In this document: positions 50,166 to 61,591 of the stretch, piece after piece
How the letters are laid out: each line of letters opens with the position of its first letter
Position numbering within the stretch: the stretch's first letter is position 1
From: Syngnathus acus
Taxonomy: Eukaryota; Chordata; Actinopteri; Syngnathiformes; Syngnathidae
Assembly: GCF_901709675.1 (NCBI RefSeq)
Contig: NC_051099.1
Location: 4,838,001-4,902,000, forward strand
Reading direction: 5' to 3'
Length of the DNA: 64,000 nt
Notes under the pieces: generated by a model
What the model saw: only the letters and a program-made list of their open reading frames with translations
Database searches by the model: none
What the model was told of the DNA's origin: nothing
Program-made: the position numbers and the translations under genes

Positions 50166-50253
50166 CCGTATTTTCCGCACTATAAGGCGCACCTAAAAAC
50201 CTCCAATTTTTTGGATTTATAATCCGGTGCGCCTTATAGTGCGGAAAATACGG
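50166..50253 (+). mobile_element. Minimal 88-bp copy, almost only inverted repeats
   Basis: It has intact termini (CCGTATTTTCCGCACTATAA and its mirror) flanked by TA, joined by only a short AT-rich linker around TTTTTTGGATTTATAATCCG. It is the shortest copy in the window and would fold into an almost continuous hairpin. The CCGCAC variant of the terminus matches type A, so it is probably an internal deletion of that type. Confidence 0.9.
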
Positions 50254-51301
50254 TAGCCTACTTTCATTTTACCATTTGTCATATACATGGAAGTGATTCA
50301 AAGTTGAAACACTATTTGAATTAGACTCAGATAATGCATTAAAGATTATTTTAGTCTTGTTGACACAGTCTTGATGTATGATATTTGTGTTTGGACCTCT
50401 TTATAAATGTACTGTATTGTGCACCTCAACTATAAGAACAGTCTACAAATTCCATCACGTCTGGGGTCGCTGACTTTCAAAAATATCCGTGTGTACCTCG
50501 CTTAAGGAGATGAAAACATTACAAAAACCATATGAGAGGGTCAGCGGTTCAGTCTATTTTAAGACAAACACAGTATTAGAAGAATGAAGCTCATGGGAGA
50601 GATGCCTACAATTACACTTGACAAGTGATGAGAAGGATAACTTTGAGGGATCTTCACCATATTCTCCTATTTCCAAAATGACATGCAGCAGAATGTTTTG
50701 GGGCTCTCTGGAGACCTGTACCGGTTATCAAATTTAATAAATAAAGTAGATGGAATCTGTCTACTCTTCATCTTCCTTGCTCTCCTAGGATTTGCCCGTG
50801 CTGGCAAATTACCATTTCCAGGCACAACTATTCCCAAGACACTGTGGTGCTTTTCTCATTTTTTTCCTGATGGAATCAGATGAGCACAGTGTGGGACTCG
50901 TTATCCACTTGCAAGTTTCCTGAAGAAAAAAAAAGAAATGTGACAGCAGGTACTGACAGACACCAATAAGAGAAGCATCTTTAGACAGGAGCTGGAGGCG
51001 AGAGGCTGAGTTTAATTGGACGTGTTTGCTTTGTCTTACAATATGGTGCACTACTCTAGAAATTGCAAACTATTTCACTTGCATTCTATCGGCAAGAACT
51101 ACTTCATAGGTTAAATGAAATGTTCTGCACCCATTCAGAGGACACAACAACGTTATGTGCCTTTTGACCTTAGTAGTACAAAACCTGTTTTCGAAGCATT
51201 TCCGGAGAAAATTCAACCTTGGTGTTAGCGAGGCTGCATTTTTCGGCATATTATAGACCGACAACTACGCTCTCATGTATACAAAGAATACTTAGAGAAT
51301 A

Positions 51302-51396
51302 GGTGTCAAACTCAAGGCCCCGGGGGCCAGATGCGGCCCGCCACATCATTTTATGTGGCCCGCAAAGATAAATTGTGCATCGACTTCATGTGTCAA
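51302..51396 (+). mobile_element. hAT-like element, 5'-end fragment
   Basis: GTGTCAAACTCAAGGCCC through AAATTGTGCATCGACTTC matches the first 90 or so bases of the family at 29016. The AT-rich core and the far end are missing, and I see no flanking duplication, so this is a truncated relic. Confidence 0.75.
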
Positions 51397-53029
51397 AACT
51401 TAAATGATACATTGTCTTCACATCAGGTGTACCTACGGCTAATATTTATTCACCCGACCATCCTTGTGCAGGTATTTTGAATTTCCACACACGCACTCAC
51501 TCGTCCAATAACAAATGTCACTGTCTATTAAAGTGGAGCGTGTCAATTATTGGATTGGATTTTCGGATGTTTGCTAGTCGTGGAAGGGCTCTGTCCTTAT
51601 CCCTGGTGACCAGCAGGGGTCCATCACTACATAAATGAAGAAGAGTTTAGATCCAAAGATTAACAGAATCAGCAATTAACAGAGTCTGGAAGGCGGCGAG
51701 TAAGCTAAAGGAGTTAGATTTTGGACGATACGAGCTGATTCTTTTTGGAGGTGGGGGTAAGTGGATTAACATCTAGTTGGAAGGCACAGGAGCAAGATCC
51801 TATAGACTCCACCTGGTGCCCTGGAAATTGGGATTGGAGGTTACTTGCTGCACCCTCAATCCAATCAAACAGGATAATTGGGCACTGCCACAATCCAATA
51901 CAACATTCTAAACTGCTTGTAATCCACTCAGTGGAACTGTCACAGCAACAATGAAGGAACACCTTCCTAGCGTGTACCTGGCCTCCTGCTGGATGCATTA
52001 TACCACTGATCCACACCCAAGTTGAATATTTAAGTCGTTCTAAAAGAATTTGAAAAAATACTTTCACTGGTCAGAAAATGTATTTTCGATTTTTGTCACT
52101 CTGACAAATGGTAAATTAATTGAGTCAACATCACAAGTGAAATGATGTTAAAAAAAATTAAGAATTGGATAATTGCAGGTCTGCAAAGCTCTAGCCAATC
52201 ACAACACAGGAAGTAACAACATATAAAACCCAAACCTGTTTTAGCTCAAACTCACAAATGATGCGTGATAATAAATCCAGACTCAGTTAGAAAGTATGTT
52301 GAGGGTTACTGAGGGTTGGAGATTGACACGAGACACTCTATGAGGCCAATATGCCCAAGAGGGTATGGTGGCGGTGATACTATAAAAAAAAAGGGCACAT
52401 TCACTGCAAAATGATTACATCTCTCTTCAAATAGCTGTCCTCTTTTGCTTTTTACCTTCCATTTGAGCTATTCTTTACAACCAATTCCCTTCTTCTTCCA
52501 TCAAAGGAGCTGTCAAGGGCTCTTTCTTCAGGGTGACAGACAGGTCAGGGGTGGAAGGTTGAGGTGGGTTGTGCCCTTTGAGGCTGAGCCTCGGAGCGGC
52601 TACCGGGGATGTACATATAGAGGTCTGTCTTTAAGCTGCTGATAACATTCTCGGGGACGTTCCCCAGAGGTGCACAAATGTCAACACTCTCACGTTATGG
52701 GCATATAACTCTATGAACCAACAAAGGAGGTAATACTTTGTCACCTCTGAGAACTTAATGTAGAGCAGATTATTTTCACAAAGGAAAAGGGATAGACTAT
52801 AAATTATAAAACCTTAGGATACCTTTTTCAGGTTCATTTTTTTTTCATATATATCTGCGAAGCAAAATGGCAGAGGGACACAAAACACAAAGGCCCATAT
52901 TCTCATTTTCTATCCAAGAGGCCCACTAGGACCACTGAAACTTGCTTGATTTCCCTAGTCCAATTATATCTCCGTGCCCAATCCTTCCAGAATAGAAACA
53001 TCACACCAAGGGACGCTGTCTGTCTAAGC

Positions 53030-53360
53030 GCAGCATGCCTAATGGAGTCCCTGAAGTTGACTCCATTTCATTGCTCCTAACTAATGGGCTGTGATATTTT
53101 CCCAAACTGACTGCAGCTCTCCTCCCTTGGAAGCTAATCTAGTCAGTGCTGTGCTGTGCCCAACGGTGGCTGCCTTCCTAATAACACCCCCACAATCTTA
53201 GCCACCATTGTATTGTCTGAACGCATGCTGCCAACACCCTGTCTACCCCTCCCTGTGCTCATTAGTGCTTTCGAGCTGGCCACTGATTGTCAGAGGGCTG
53301 CGCCGATGCCAGCTCTCCCAGTGCACCCAGCCGGCTGCAATGGATTTAACAGGACTTTAA
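53030..53360. promoter_or_regulatory. Candidate conserved block
   Basis: GC-balanced unique sequence with GCCTAATGGAGTCCCTGAAG, CTAACTAATGGGCTGTG and TGTGCTCATTAGTGC, ending in a GC-rich part (CCAGCCGGCTGCAATGG). No splice sites or recognisable protein. Confidence 0.28.
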
Positions 53361-53788
53361 TCTAACCGGGCTGTGGAGATGAGGATCCGCTTGGGACAGG
53401 TATGCTGTGGGGCTCGGGGGGAACATTATACAGAGACTACAGGTTTATAGGAGATGTAGAATTACACCCCAAGAGCTGATGGCGGTCTTTCAGTGCTCTC
53501 CAATGGCTATCTGTGCCTCGAACAAAAACACAGGAAGAAATAGTCGAGCATTCATTTCTAAGAATGGGTCCCTCTCTGACCATATTGCGGGCACGGAACA
53601 GTTGGCCAGATGGCTAAGGGGTGGCCCAGAGCTGCAAAACAATCACCGCTATGGTACAAGTGTGATTTACATAGTGTAAATCTGAAGAAGGGCTTTACGA
53701 GGTGAGTCAGAAAAGTTCCAGGACTGATGTCACAAGACATACTGAATGTAATATTCTGTGGGTCTCAAAAAGATCGGTAAATATTGTA

Positions 53789-54196
53789 CCATAATTTCCG
53801 GACTATAAGGCGCACCGGACTATAACGCGCACCTTCAATGAATGGCCCATTTGAAAACTTTGTCCTTATATAAGGCGCACCGGACTATAAGGCGCACCAT
53901 TAATGCATCATGTCAGATTTTTAATCCAAATCATATCATTCTCCATTTTATTTTTTATTTCAACTTCAGACGTAACAAATTACTTTATAATCAAAAAATA
54001 ATGATCCATAGTCTTTTTGATTCATGATTCATAGTCTTCAGCGGGCCACTTATGATTGATTTCATGACAATGCTTCGGGGCAGTTTAAATTTAGGAATTT
54101 GGTCCATATATAAGGCGCACCGGACTATAAGGCGCACCGTCGGCTTTTGAGAAAATTTTAGGTTTTTAGGTGCACCTTATAGTCCGGAAAATATGG
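53789..54196 (-). mobile_element. TIR miniature transposon, type B copy 5
   Basis: Left end CCATAATTTCCGGACTATAA, right end GGAAAATATGG, TA on both sides, full type B interior in reverse orientation. About 408 bp, with scattered point changes (for example TATAACGCGCACC). Confidence 0.9.
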
Positions 54197-55719
54197 TAAA
54201 TGTCTGGCAACATGAGGAACTACTTTGCAGTGAAGGAATAAAGCACTCAGAGAGGAAAATACCTTTTTTTAATGGAACGCAGGTTAATTATTTTCGTAAT
54301 TAAACTGGCACCATTTTTTCCCCCCTCTCCAATTGACAAAAGAATTACAGACGATATTAGCTGCACTTGGTTGTTTTAACCACTTGTGAATGCTTAAAAG
54401 CAGTTTTCATATGCAATGCATATTAGAGAAATTATGCGATTTTTACCCTCAGTGGTACCTTTTAGCCAGTTTAATCAGCAGGGTAGATACACCAAGGATA
54501 AGAGGTAAAACTCTAATTATGCACATTATTCACTTTCCTAAGTGCTGCGCTTCAGCACAAAAAGTTAAGATCCCTCAATGCACAACACCGTGTCGTCCTC
54601 ACGCAAAGTGCAGGTCAGGATCCAGCCGACACGAGCAGCTAATGGCAGCGAAGGGAGCTCCTAACACATGCTCTGGTTCTTCCAAGAATACGGTGCTTCA
54701 GACTGCTGATTATTGCACCTTGGCCAACCTGCCGGGTCTCCATGCCCAGTACGCATTGATCTCATTTGGCCAGGAGATAAAGCAGTAATTGGATGACCGC
54801 TTGGAATCAGATGAATCTGCCTGGTTTAGCTAATTCCACTCTCTCTGACCATGTCTCAGTCAGGGCTAAAGGGGAGGGCAGAGGTTAATCTCACCCAATC
54901 CCCTGTACGACGTGGCCCTATGTTGCCCCCTGACCTCTTACTGAAATACAAACACAGCTGATGTGATTCCCTTTAACCAGGCCAGATCCAATGGTCTGAT
55001 TAGTTTACTGAATATTGTATACCAAGGTGCTATGAATAATCCATACATGCAACCTGGAGCCTTTTTCTTTGCACATTTTGAGAGAGCAGCAGAAACACCC
55101 AATACTGATCACCAATTTGTCACACTTACTTTCAATTGATCATAATATAATCATTGATCCACTTATTTCTATGCTACTTATTAAGGTACAGAATAGGGGA
55201 GACCAATACCAGCAAACTGCAGGAATAAATGCGGTTTGGTTTTTATTTCATACATTTATTCAATGCTAAAATGATTAACAACAACATTCAAAATGGGCCT
55301 TGTGACAAATGCTTAACTGATACAGGATGACGGGACATAGACGTAATCACCTGGGAGTACATCAATACTGACAGCTCTGGATCAAAGTGTTGTTGGTGCA
55401 GATTAATCATAGATTTTAATGCAGCACATAAAGAATTTGAGTGGAGAGCTACCGTGCATCCAGGCATTGATGAGACACGCGGGAGTCGACATCTGCGGTT
55501 TATGAGACGGGAAGTAATCTCCTTACAATCCCCAAAAAATCTATTTGAAGCCTGACAACGCTCAGCCAAGACAATCGCCCGCGACCATTCATCAAAGTAA
55601 TAAAATATGAGAGGAAAAAAAAAAAAGTCGCTGCATAGGTAAAATTGACACACCGGAGAAAGAAAAATGGGGAGGGATATAAATTACCAGGCCGTACTAT
55701 ATCAACCTCTACTTCACTA
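54197..55719. other. Non-coding block with candidate element
   Basis: Contains the candidate block at 54520-54960; otherwise plain AT-rich sequence. Confidence 0.5.
54520..54960. promoter_or_regulatory. Candidate conserved block
   Basis: CTCTAATTATGCACATTATTC, a small perfect hairpin GTGCTGCGCTTCAGCAC at 54542-54558 and GCAGCTAATGGCAGCG, followed by GTTTAGCTAATTCCACTC. A 132-codon frame crosses it but its product resembles nothing I know. Confidence 0.3.
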
Positions 55720-56088
55720 CCGTATTTTCCGGACTATAAGGCGCACCTAAAAACCTCACATTTTCTCAAAAGCCGACAGTGCGCCTAATAGTCCGGTGCG
55801 CCTTATATATGGACCAAATTCGAAGCATTGTATCATGAAATCAATCATAAGTGGCCCGCTGAAGACTATGAATCATGAATCAAAAAGACTATGGATCATT
55901 ATTTTGTGATTATAAAGTAATTTGTTGCGTCTGAAGTTGAAATACAAAAGATAAAATGGAGAATGATTTGATTTGGATTAAAAATCTGACATGATGGTGT
56001 GCCTTATAGTCCGGTGCGCCTTATATAAGGACAACGTTTTAAAATGGGCCATTCATTGAAGGTGCGCCTTATAGTCCGGAAAACACGG
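55720..56088 (+). mobile_element. TIR miniature transposon, type B copy 6
   Basis: TA-flanked, forward orientation. About 369 bp because of small deletions: the AAATTTAAACTGGCCC stretch and the GCATTAATG stretch before the right arm are missing. Right end GGAAAACACGG. Confidence 0.9.
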
Positions 56089-56912
56089 TACTTCTTTAGT
56101 ACCATGTTCTACATTTGAAGGATAAAACCAGTGCACATCAGAAACCATATTAGCTTTCATATTTTGACAAAAAGTCTAAATTTCAGAAATTTCCAGCCGG
56201 CTGTTCCAAACAACGACGTCTTAAAAACAGAAAGCGCGTTGAGGACAAAATCTCCAATGGGACACTAACAGCCAATTGGAGTCAAGATGAGGCAAACACT
56301 TGTGTGTTATAAAGACAGCAGTAGAATGGCCATCCAGCGCTTTCCTGGGGCCTGACATCTAGATTGCAGATGGATAAGTGCGCGTTAAAACAATATCCTG
56401 CTGACCAAAAAAATCATTTCTCATAGCTGCTTCTATTTACTGAAAGGCTGCTTGTCTCCCACCGGGGCCCAGACAAATGAAAATGTTATTTCTCTACTCA
56501 TGAACTCCTACCAAGTCTGCTTTTTCACTGCTGGCAATTTCATTTCTCTTCCAAATTTGAGTTAAGCCCACGACTTCAGGGAAATAATGTCTCTCGAATA
56601 ATCTTCTGTAGCTGTAATTCCGGGGTGATGTATCTTGTCTTTCTTTTTTGAATCCCGCTGCCCATTTATATTCGGTATATTTTTTTATATACATATATTG
56701 TACAGGTAATTTGGTGACACATTAAGAGAATGTGCAAGACTGCAATTACACAAAGTATTATCAAATGTTACAATGCAATTCATTTTTAAATGTATTAAAT
56801 ATATTACAGCATGGACTCGATTCCAAATCCAAAGTTTTGCCGTGTACCTTACTTGTGTTTGTGAGCTTTAGGCTAAATTTGGTATTCTGAGTTTAGAGAA
56901 AGTAGCTTGGCA

Positions 56913-56914
<2 letters not shown>

Positions 56915-56949
<35 letters not shown>
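56915..56949. repeat. 35-base T homopolymer
   Basis: The longest homopolymer in the window. No retroelement body was recognised directly beside it. Confidence 0.95.
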
Positions 56950-56952
<3 letters not shown>

Positions 56953-57234
56953 GAGTGTACTGCACAATCCCACACGTTTGTATCTTCAAGCCTGGAGATA
57001 TTTTGTAACTTTCAATTAGTTATTGTTTTAACTAATTCCAGATCTATTTTTTTTAATCAATACACACGTTTGAAGTTGTTCACTTTAATATCATTTATAA
57101 AAATATTTGGTGCATGTGTGTGTCTTGTTTTAGGCTGTGTGTATGTGTGGCTTGCAGCCACTGCAGAATTTATGCCCTATATTGTTGTCTGTGCTGTAAA
57201 TGGCGACTGCGGTTTTCTGTCTGGTCAGTCAAGA

Positions 57235-57340
57235 CATCCATTTTCCATTTTCAACAGCGATTATCCTGTACAGGGTCACGGGGGTCGCTGGAGCCTATAC
57301 CATCTGACAAGGGGCAAAAGGTAGACTACACCCCGAACTG
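57235..57340 (-). repeat. Dispersed fish repeat, reverse copy
   Basis: CATCCATTTTCCATTTTC, GGGTCACGGGGGTCGCTGG, AGCCTATACCATCTGAC and GTAGACTACACCCCGAACTG are the reverse-strand version of the repeat at 35040, somewhat better conserved. It explains the short open frames across this interval. Confidence 0.7.
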
Positions 57341-58100
57341 AAAAATAAAATAAAAATGATAGAGCGCTTTAAGAACAATACAGTTGACCAAAGATATAGA
57401 ACATGAAGTATGATTATAAAAGTGGGATTTCTTATAATTTATTTTTTTATAAGATGTCTGCATGAATAGAATTGGCGGACAGCAACCTACGTACATATTA
57501 TTTTAAGAATCCCTTGTGGAGCTGCATGAATCCAAACATGGGTTGCACATGATATTTAACTGCTGTTTCTGTTCATTCTACAGTACAGGTTGGATTGTGT
57601 TTATGAAGCAGCAAGCCTTTGTGTGTTATCCACATGCAGCCGTGTCTGCCCCTTGTGTCTCTCAACCAAACCCAACAAGACTTGATACCACACACAGACG
57701 CACAACACAAGCCTCCCACGCAACTCCTTTACCCCGAAGCTAAGCTCCCTGCTCGGTGCACACAACACACAATGCACATACACACACCAGGGATTCACAT
57801 ATACTCAAACACAAACATGTGTTCCTTGGAGATGTTTACATCAATCTTCGGATAGTCTTGTTGTCTGAAAATTATGGGTAAAAGCTTTCGCTTAAGTCGG
57901 GCAGGGATTCAAGGCACAATACATAAGCTAGTAAGACAGATAAGCGGGTAAGGATGATTTGTTAGAGCTGCAGCACCGAATAGCCAGTAATCATCTGAGA
58001 GGGAGGTTGTTCGGGACTCCTACTGTCTCAAATTATGGTTTCCTTGGCTCCCATTGTTGGGCCTGACAGGCTATTGTGATTTAGATACTATGAGGCTGCC

Positions 58101-58189
58101 TACAATAGTCTTCTGGTGTAATAAATAAATTTAAAAAAAAGAAAGAAAAAAAATATATAAATATATATTTATATTATATATATATTATA

Positions 58190-58249
<60 letters not shown>

Positions 58250-58300
58250 TTCATGTGCTACGATAGTCTTCTGATGTAATAAATAAAAAGAGAAAAAAAG
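58101..58300 (+). repeat. Duplicated arms around a long TA tract
   Basis: ATAGTCTTCTGGTGTAATAA at about 58105 and ATAGTCTTCTGATGTAATAA at about 58263 are near copies 158 bp apart. Between them lie an A/G-rich stretch and a long TA tract (about 58151-58246). The second arm is again followed by an A/G-rich stretch, so the unit appears to have been duplicated in tandem. Confidence 0.8.
58151..58246. repeat. Long (TA)n-type tract
   Basis: Almost pure TA dinucleotides with a few ATTT interruptions on the left side. Such tracts extrude cruciforms easily and vary in length between individuals. Confidence 0.9.
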
Positions 58301-59884
58301 GAAAAAAAAAGAAAATGAATAAATAAATGAATATGTTACATGTTAGGTTGTGTGTGTTTTCATGTGTTCAGCTTGTTGGCCAGTGTACATTTATAGAGTA
58401 GAAATGTCGGTCAGTAGAGACCTCCCATCACAAAAGAAAGCACCACTTCCCCTTCCTTCTTTTCCTTCATGCAGCTATAGTTCCCACATTCCTCTCATTG
58501 CTATGGCAACTGGCGCTCTCTCCTTGGGCTCTGCATGCATCTAATCAGAGTGAGACCTCTGTGGAGACTCCTCTGGGCTCCACTTATTCAACTTACCCCC
58601 ACTGAAACGGCCCCACGCTAAAAAAGCTGGAACAAAGAGAGGAGTGACTCCCTTGGGGGGGAGGGGGGGGGGTCTGTATGAAATCCGAAATTTGGGTTAA
58701 AGGGTTAGGTTACGGGAAATGGAATAGGTAGCCAAAAGCCGTAAGATGCACAGCCCAAAAACAGGGAGGTAGTGTGTGTGTGGCTGTGGCAAATTTCAGT
58801 GGAAATTAGACTATGTGGAAAGGGATTTGTTATTGGAAGCCAAGGAGCCTGAATGCTTGGCAAGTATCGCTTGGCTCTGGCACCGCTTTAAGCTTGATAA
58901 GTCAAAATGGATTCTGGCTGAGCCTATTTATGTCATTCCTGAAAACATATGGATAGGATTCAGGCGCTCAATACTTTCAACCTTCAACAATGACATTCAA
59001 CACCACTTCTTCAGTCCATTAATCTTCCATGAGAATAGATTTACCATCCCCAACAGAGAGGAACTGCATTCAGCCAAAGCAGTATTTACCACTTCAACTC
59101 ACTCTGTATCACTTTCAACGGTTAAAGAACCCCCAGTTTACTGGATAAACAGTAACTTAATAACTACAGTTAGTAAGGTCACAATGTTCAGCCAATAAGT
59201 CAAATTCTATTTTATCTTCATGGCCTCTGGGTGTAGTAAATAATTAGCGGAGATAAACTAGTAACATCTATTGTCAACCTGAGGGCTTCTCAGAGGTCAC
59301 TGCACACAATTCTAATTATATTCCTACAGACCCGGGCAAGCCTGACTAAAACATTTGTGAATGCATGAAGGCAGGCGTGCCCCTAGCATTTTTGAGACAA
59401 GCCATCCAAGGGGACCTCTCACAGTCCCCTGACAGACATTTGGCTGTTGAGATTTTGGCAGGGCAATTGAGACCAAGCGTAATTTTGCCCGACTGCCATG
59501 ACACAATGTGTCACAATCTGTTCATAACAAGCTGACTGCGGGCGATGAAAAAGGAGAAAGGGACAGCTAAATAAAAGCCAGTTTGGGGAGAGAGAAAAGT
59601 GAACTTGTTTTAATGCCAGGCTAGTGATGTCGGACTATTTCCTGGGAGACAGCCTATTCATCAGGTTGATTTGAGGGCAGTTTAGCTTGGACCAATCTAT
59701 CTCATTGGACACTTATTTGGAGAACAAATATGACCTGGAGACTAAAATGGCTACGTTGGATAATTCAACAAATTGCAAAATCTCCAAATACTTCAGTAGG
59801 GCTGTAACAGGAAAAATCCAGAACAAAATAGAGGCACATTGAAATTCCTACACTGAACATATGAGGGATAGAAAATGGGCAGTA

Positions 59885-60096
59885 CCATATTTTCCACACT
59901 ATAAGGCGCACCTAAAAACCTCAAATTTTCTCAAAAGCCGACAGTGCGCCTTATAATCAGGTGCGCCTTATATATGGACCAATATTGAGCCACTACAGCA
60001 GGCGTGTTCAAAGTCCAGCCTGCGGGCCAAATGTATATATATGGACAAAGTTTTGCGCCTTATAATCCGGTGCGCCTTATAGTGCGGAAAATACGG
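59885..60096 (+). mobile_element. TIR miniature transposon, type A copy, module lost
   Basis: Left end CCATATTTTCCACACTATAA, right end GGAAAATACGG, TA on both sides. The hAT-like segment is present (CAGGCGTGTTCAAAGTCC), but the repeated module is reduced to GGACAAAGTTTTGCGCC, giving about 212 bp. Confidence 0.9.
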
Positions 60097-61280
60097 TAAC
60101 TGCCTCAAATCTACTCGAAAACAAAAAGTCCATCTCTGCCATTTTATAGTCATTTCTTCCAGTAGACTTACATCTTGATAGGAGATAATACAGTAAAAAA
60201 AAGAGGAATTGTTTCATGGCTTTTATTCTGCCTTGGTTTGGAAAATTATCACTTAAAGAAAAAATCTATCAAAAAGTCGAAAAGACTAATGCTGTCACCC
60301 ACACACACACACACACACACCGTTATTCAAAAGATATTCAACGATAATGAGCTCGTTATAGGTACAATGATCCTACTTCCATATCTTGTCTTTAATGGGA
60401 AACATTTCAAATCAGTTAGAGGCAGACAGAGAAAGTGATAATTGATGCAAGCAATTACAAGTTCTGTGTCGCAGCAAATTGTCCAACATATCTGGGCACG
60501 CAGGGTGACTGTGACCTCATTTACATCTGAGTGTCAGGCAATAATTGGAGAATGTATTGAGGAGGTGGGATGGAGCTCCATTTATATTCCCTAAACAGGT
60601 TTGGGATTGTGAAATCAACTCAGACTAGAAGCATGTGGAAAGGTTCATATAAGCAAAGTTTTAACAAAATGAAAAAAAAAAAATAAAGGGTATGTTTTGT
60701 AGGCACAGGCAAATCTCATCAAAATAGTGATCTTTACAACAACAAATATACTTTATGACAGTAATTGGTTTCTAAAAGCTGTAATTTCAGCATTTAGAAT
60801 GGTTTTACCACATGCACACTGAATTCCGCAGAGGCTGTCATGTTTTGACCAGAACGCCAGTAATAACTAGGTCCAGTTTCACGAACCGTGGCAGGAGACT
60901 TTGGCAGTGTTTAGGGTTGAAACCACTTCAAACGCACCAGAAGATGATGTGCTTGACTTTAAACAACATCACTTCCAGATGTTTCATTACAAAGCAGCCT
61001 TCCAAGACCTCAGTGAAAGCAAACTCTGAGAAGACTGGGAGGGATTTTAACAACGAGCATTTTACATTTTGTGGGGAAAAAGCGTGTCGTCTGGTGGTAA
61101 ATTCATTATACAATTAAACAATGTACTCAAGTGCGGCGACTGATGTGTGTTAGAAAAGTAATAAAATTTCATCAGTGTGTTTGTTTTTGCTTGCAGACGA
61201 GTCATTGAAGACATCTGCAATGAACCACTCGCATTAACAAAATTGACATTTTAGGTTGTGGCGGGGAAATATTTGAATTA
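60097..61280. other. Non-coding block with CA repeat
   Basis: Only the CA microsatellite stands out; the rest is ordinary unique sequence. Confidence 0.5.
60300..60320. repeat. (CA)10 microsatellite
   Basis: Uninterrupted CA dinucleotide run. Confidence 0.97.
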
Positions 61281-61591
61281 CCATATTTTACACACTATAA
61301 GGCGCACCTAAAAACCTCCAATTTTCTCAAAAGCCGACAGTGCGCCTTATAATCGGGTGCGCCTTATATATGGACCAATATTGAGCCACTACAGCAGGCG
61401 TGTCCAAAGTCCGGCCCGCGGGCCAAATGTATACATATATCTTATATATGGACAAAGTTTTTAAATGGGCCATTCATTGAAGGTGCGCTTTATAATCCGG
61501 TGCGCCTTATATGTGGACAAAGTTTTAAAAAGGGCCATTCATTGAAGGTGCGCCTTATAATCCGGTGCGCCTTATAGTGCGGAAAATACGG
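61281..61591 (+). mobile_element. TIR miniature transposon, type A copy (two modules)
   Basis: Left end CCATATTTTACACACTATAA, right end intact, TA on both sides. Two modules and the hAT-like segment are present. About 311 bp. Confidence 0.9.

Larger units (their letters stand above)
50254..53788. other. Non-coding block with truncated hAT piece
   Basis: Contains the hAT fragment at 51302-51396 and the candidate block at 53030-53360. No exon signals recognised. Confidence 0.5.
56089..59884. other. Simple-repeat-rich non-coding block
   Basis: Contains the T35 run, the fish repeat at 57235-57340, CA-rich sequence around 57750-57815, the long TA tract with duplicated arms and a G-rich stretch near 58657-58672. 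A 140-codon frame at 58776-59198 resembles nothing known. Confidence 0.5.

Noticed and set aside
53700-53730. GTGAGTCAGAAAAGTTCCAGG as a possible mariner end
   Set aside because: No inverted partner or TA-flanked boundary could be found nearby.
58776-59198. 140-codon plus-strand open frame
   Set aside because: No recognisable domain, no promoter or splice context. A frame of this size is expected by chance in 64 kb read in six frames.
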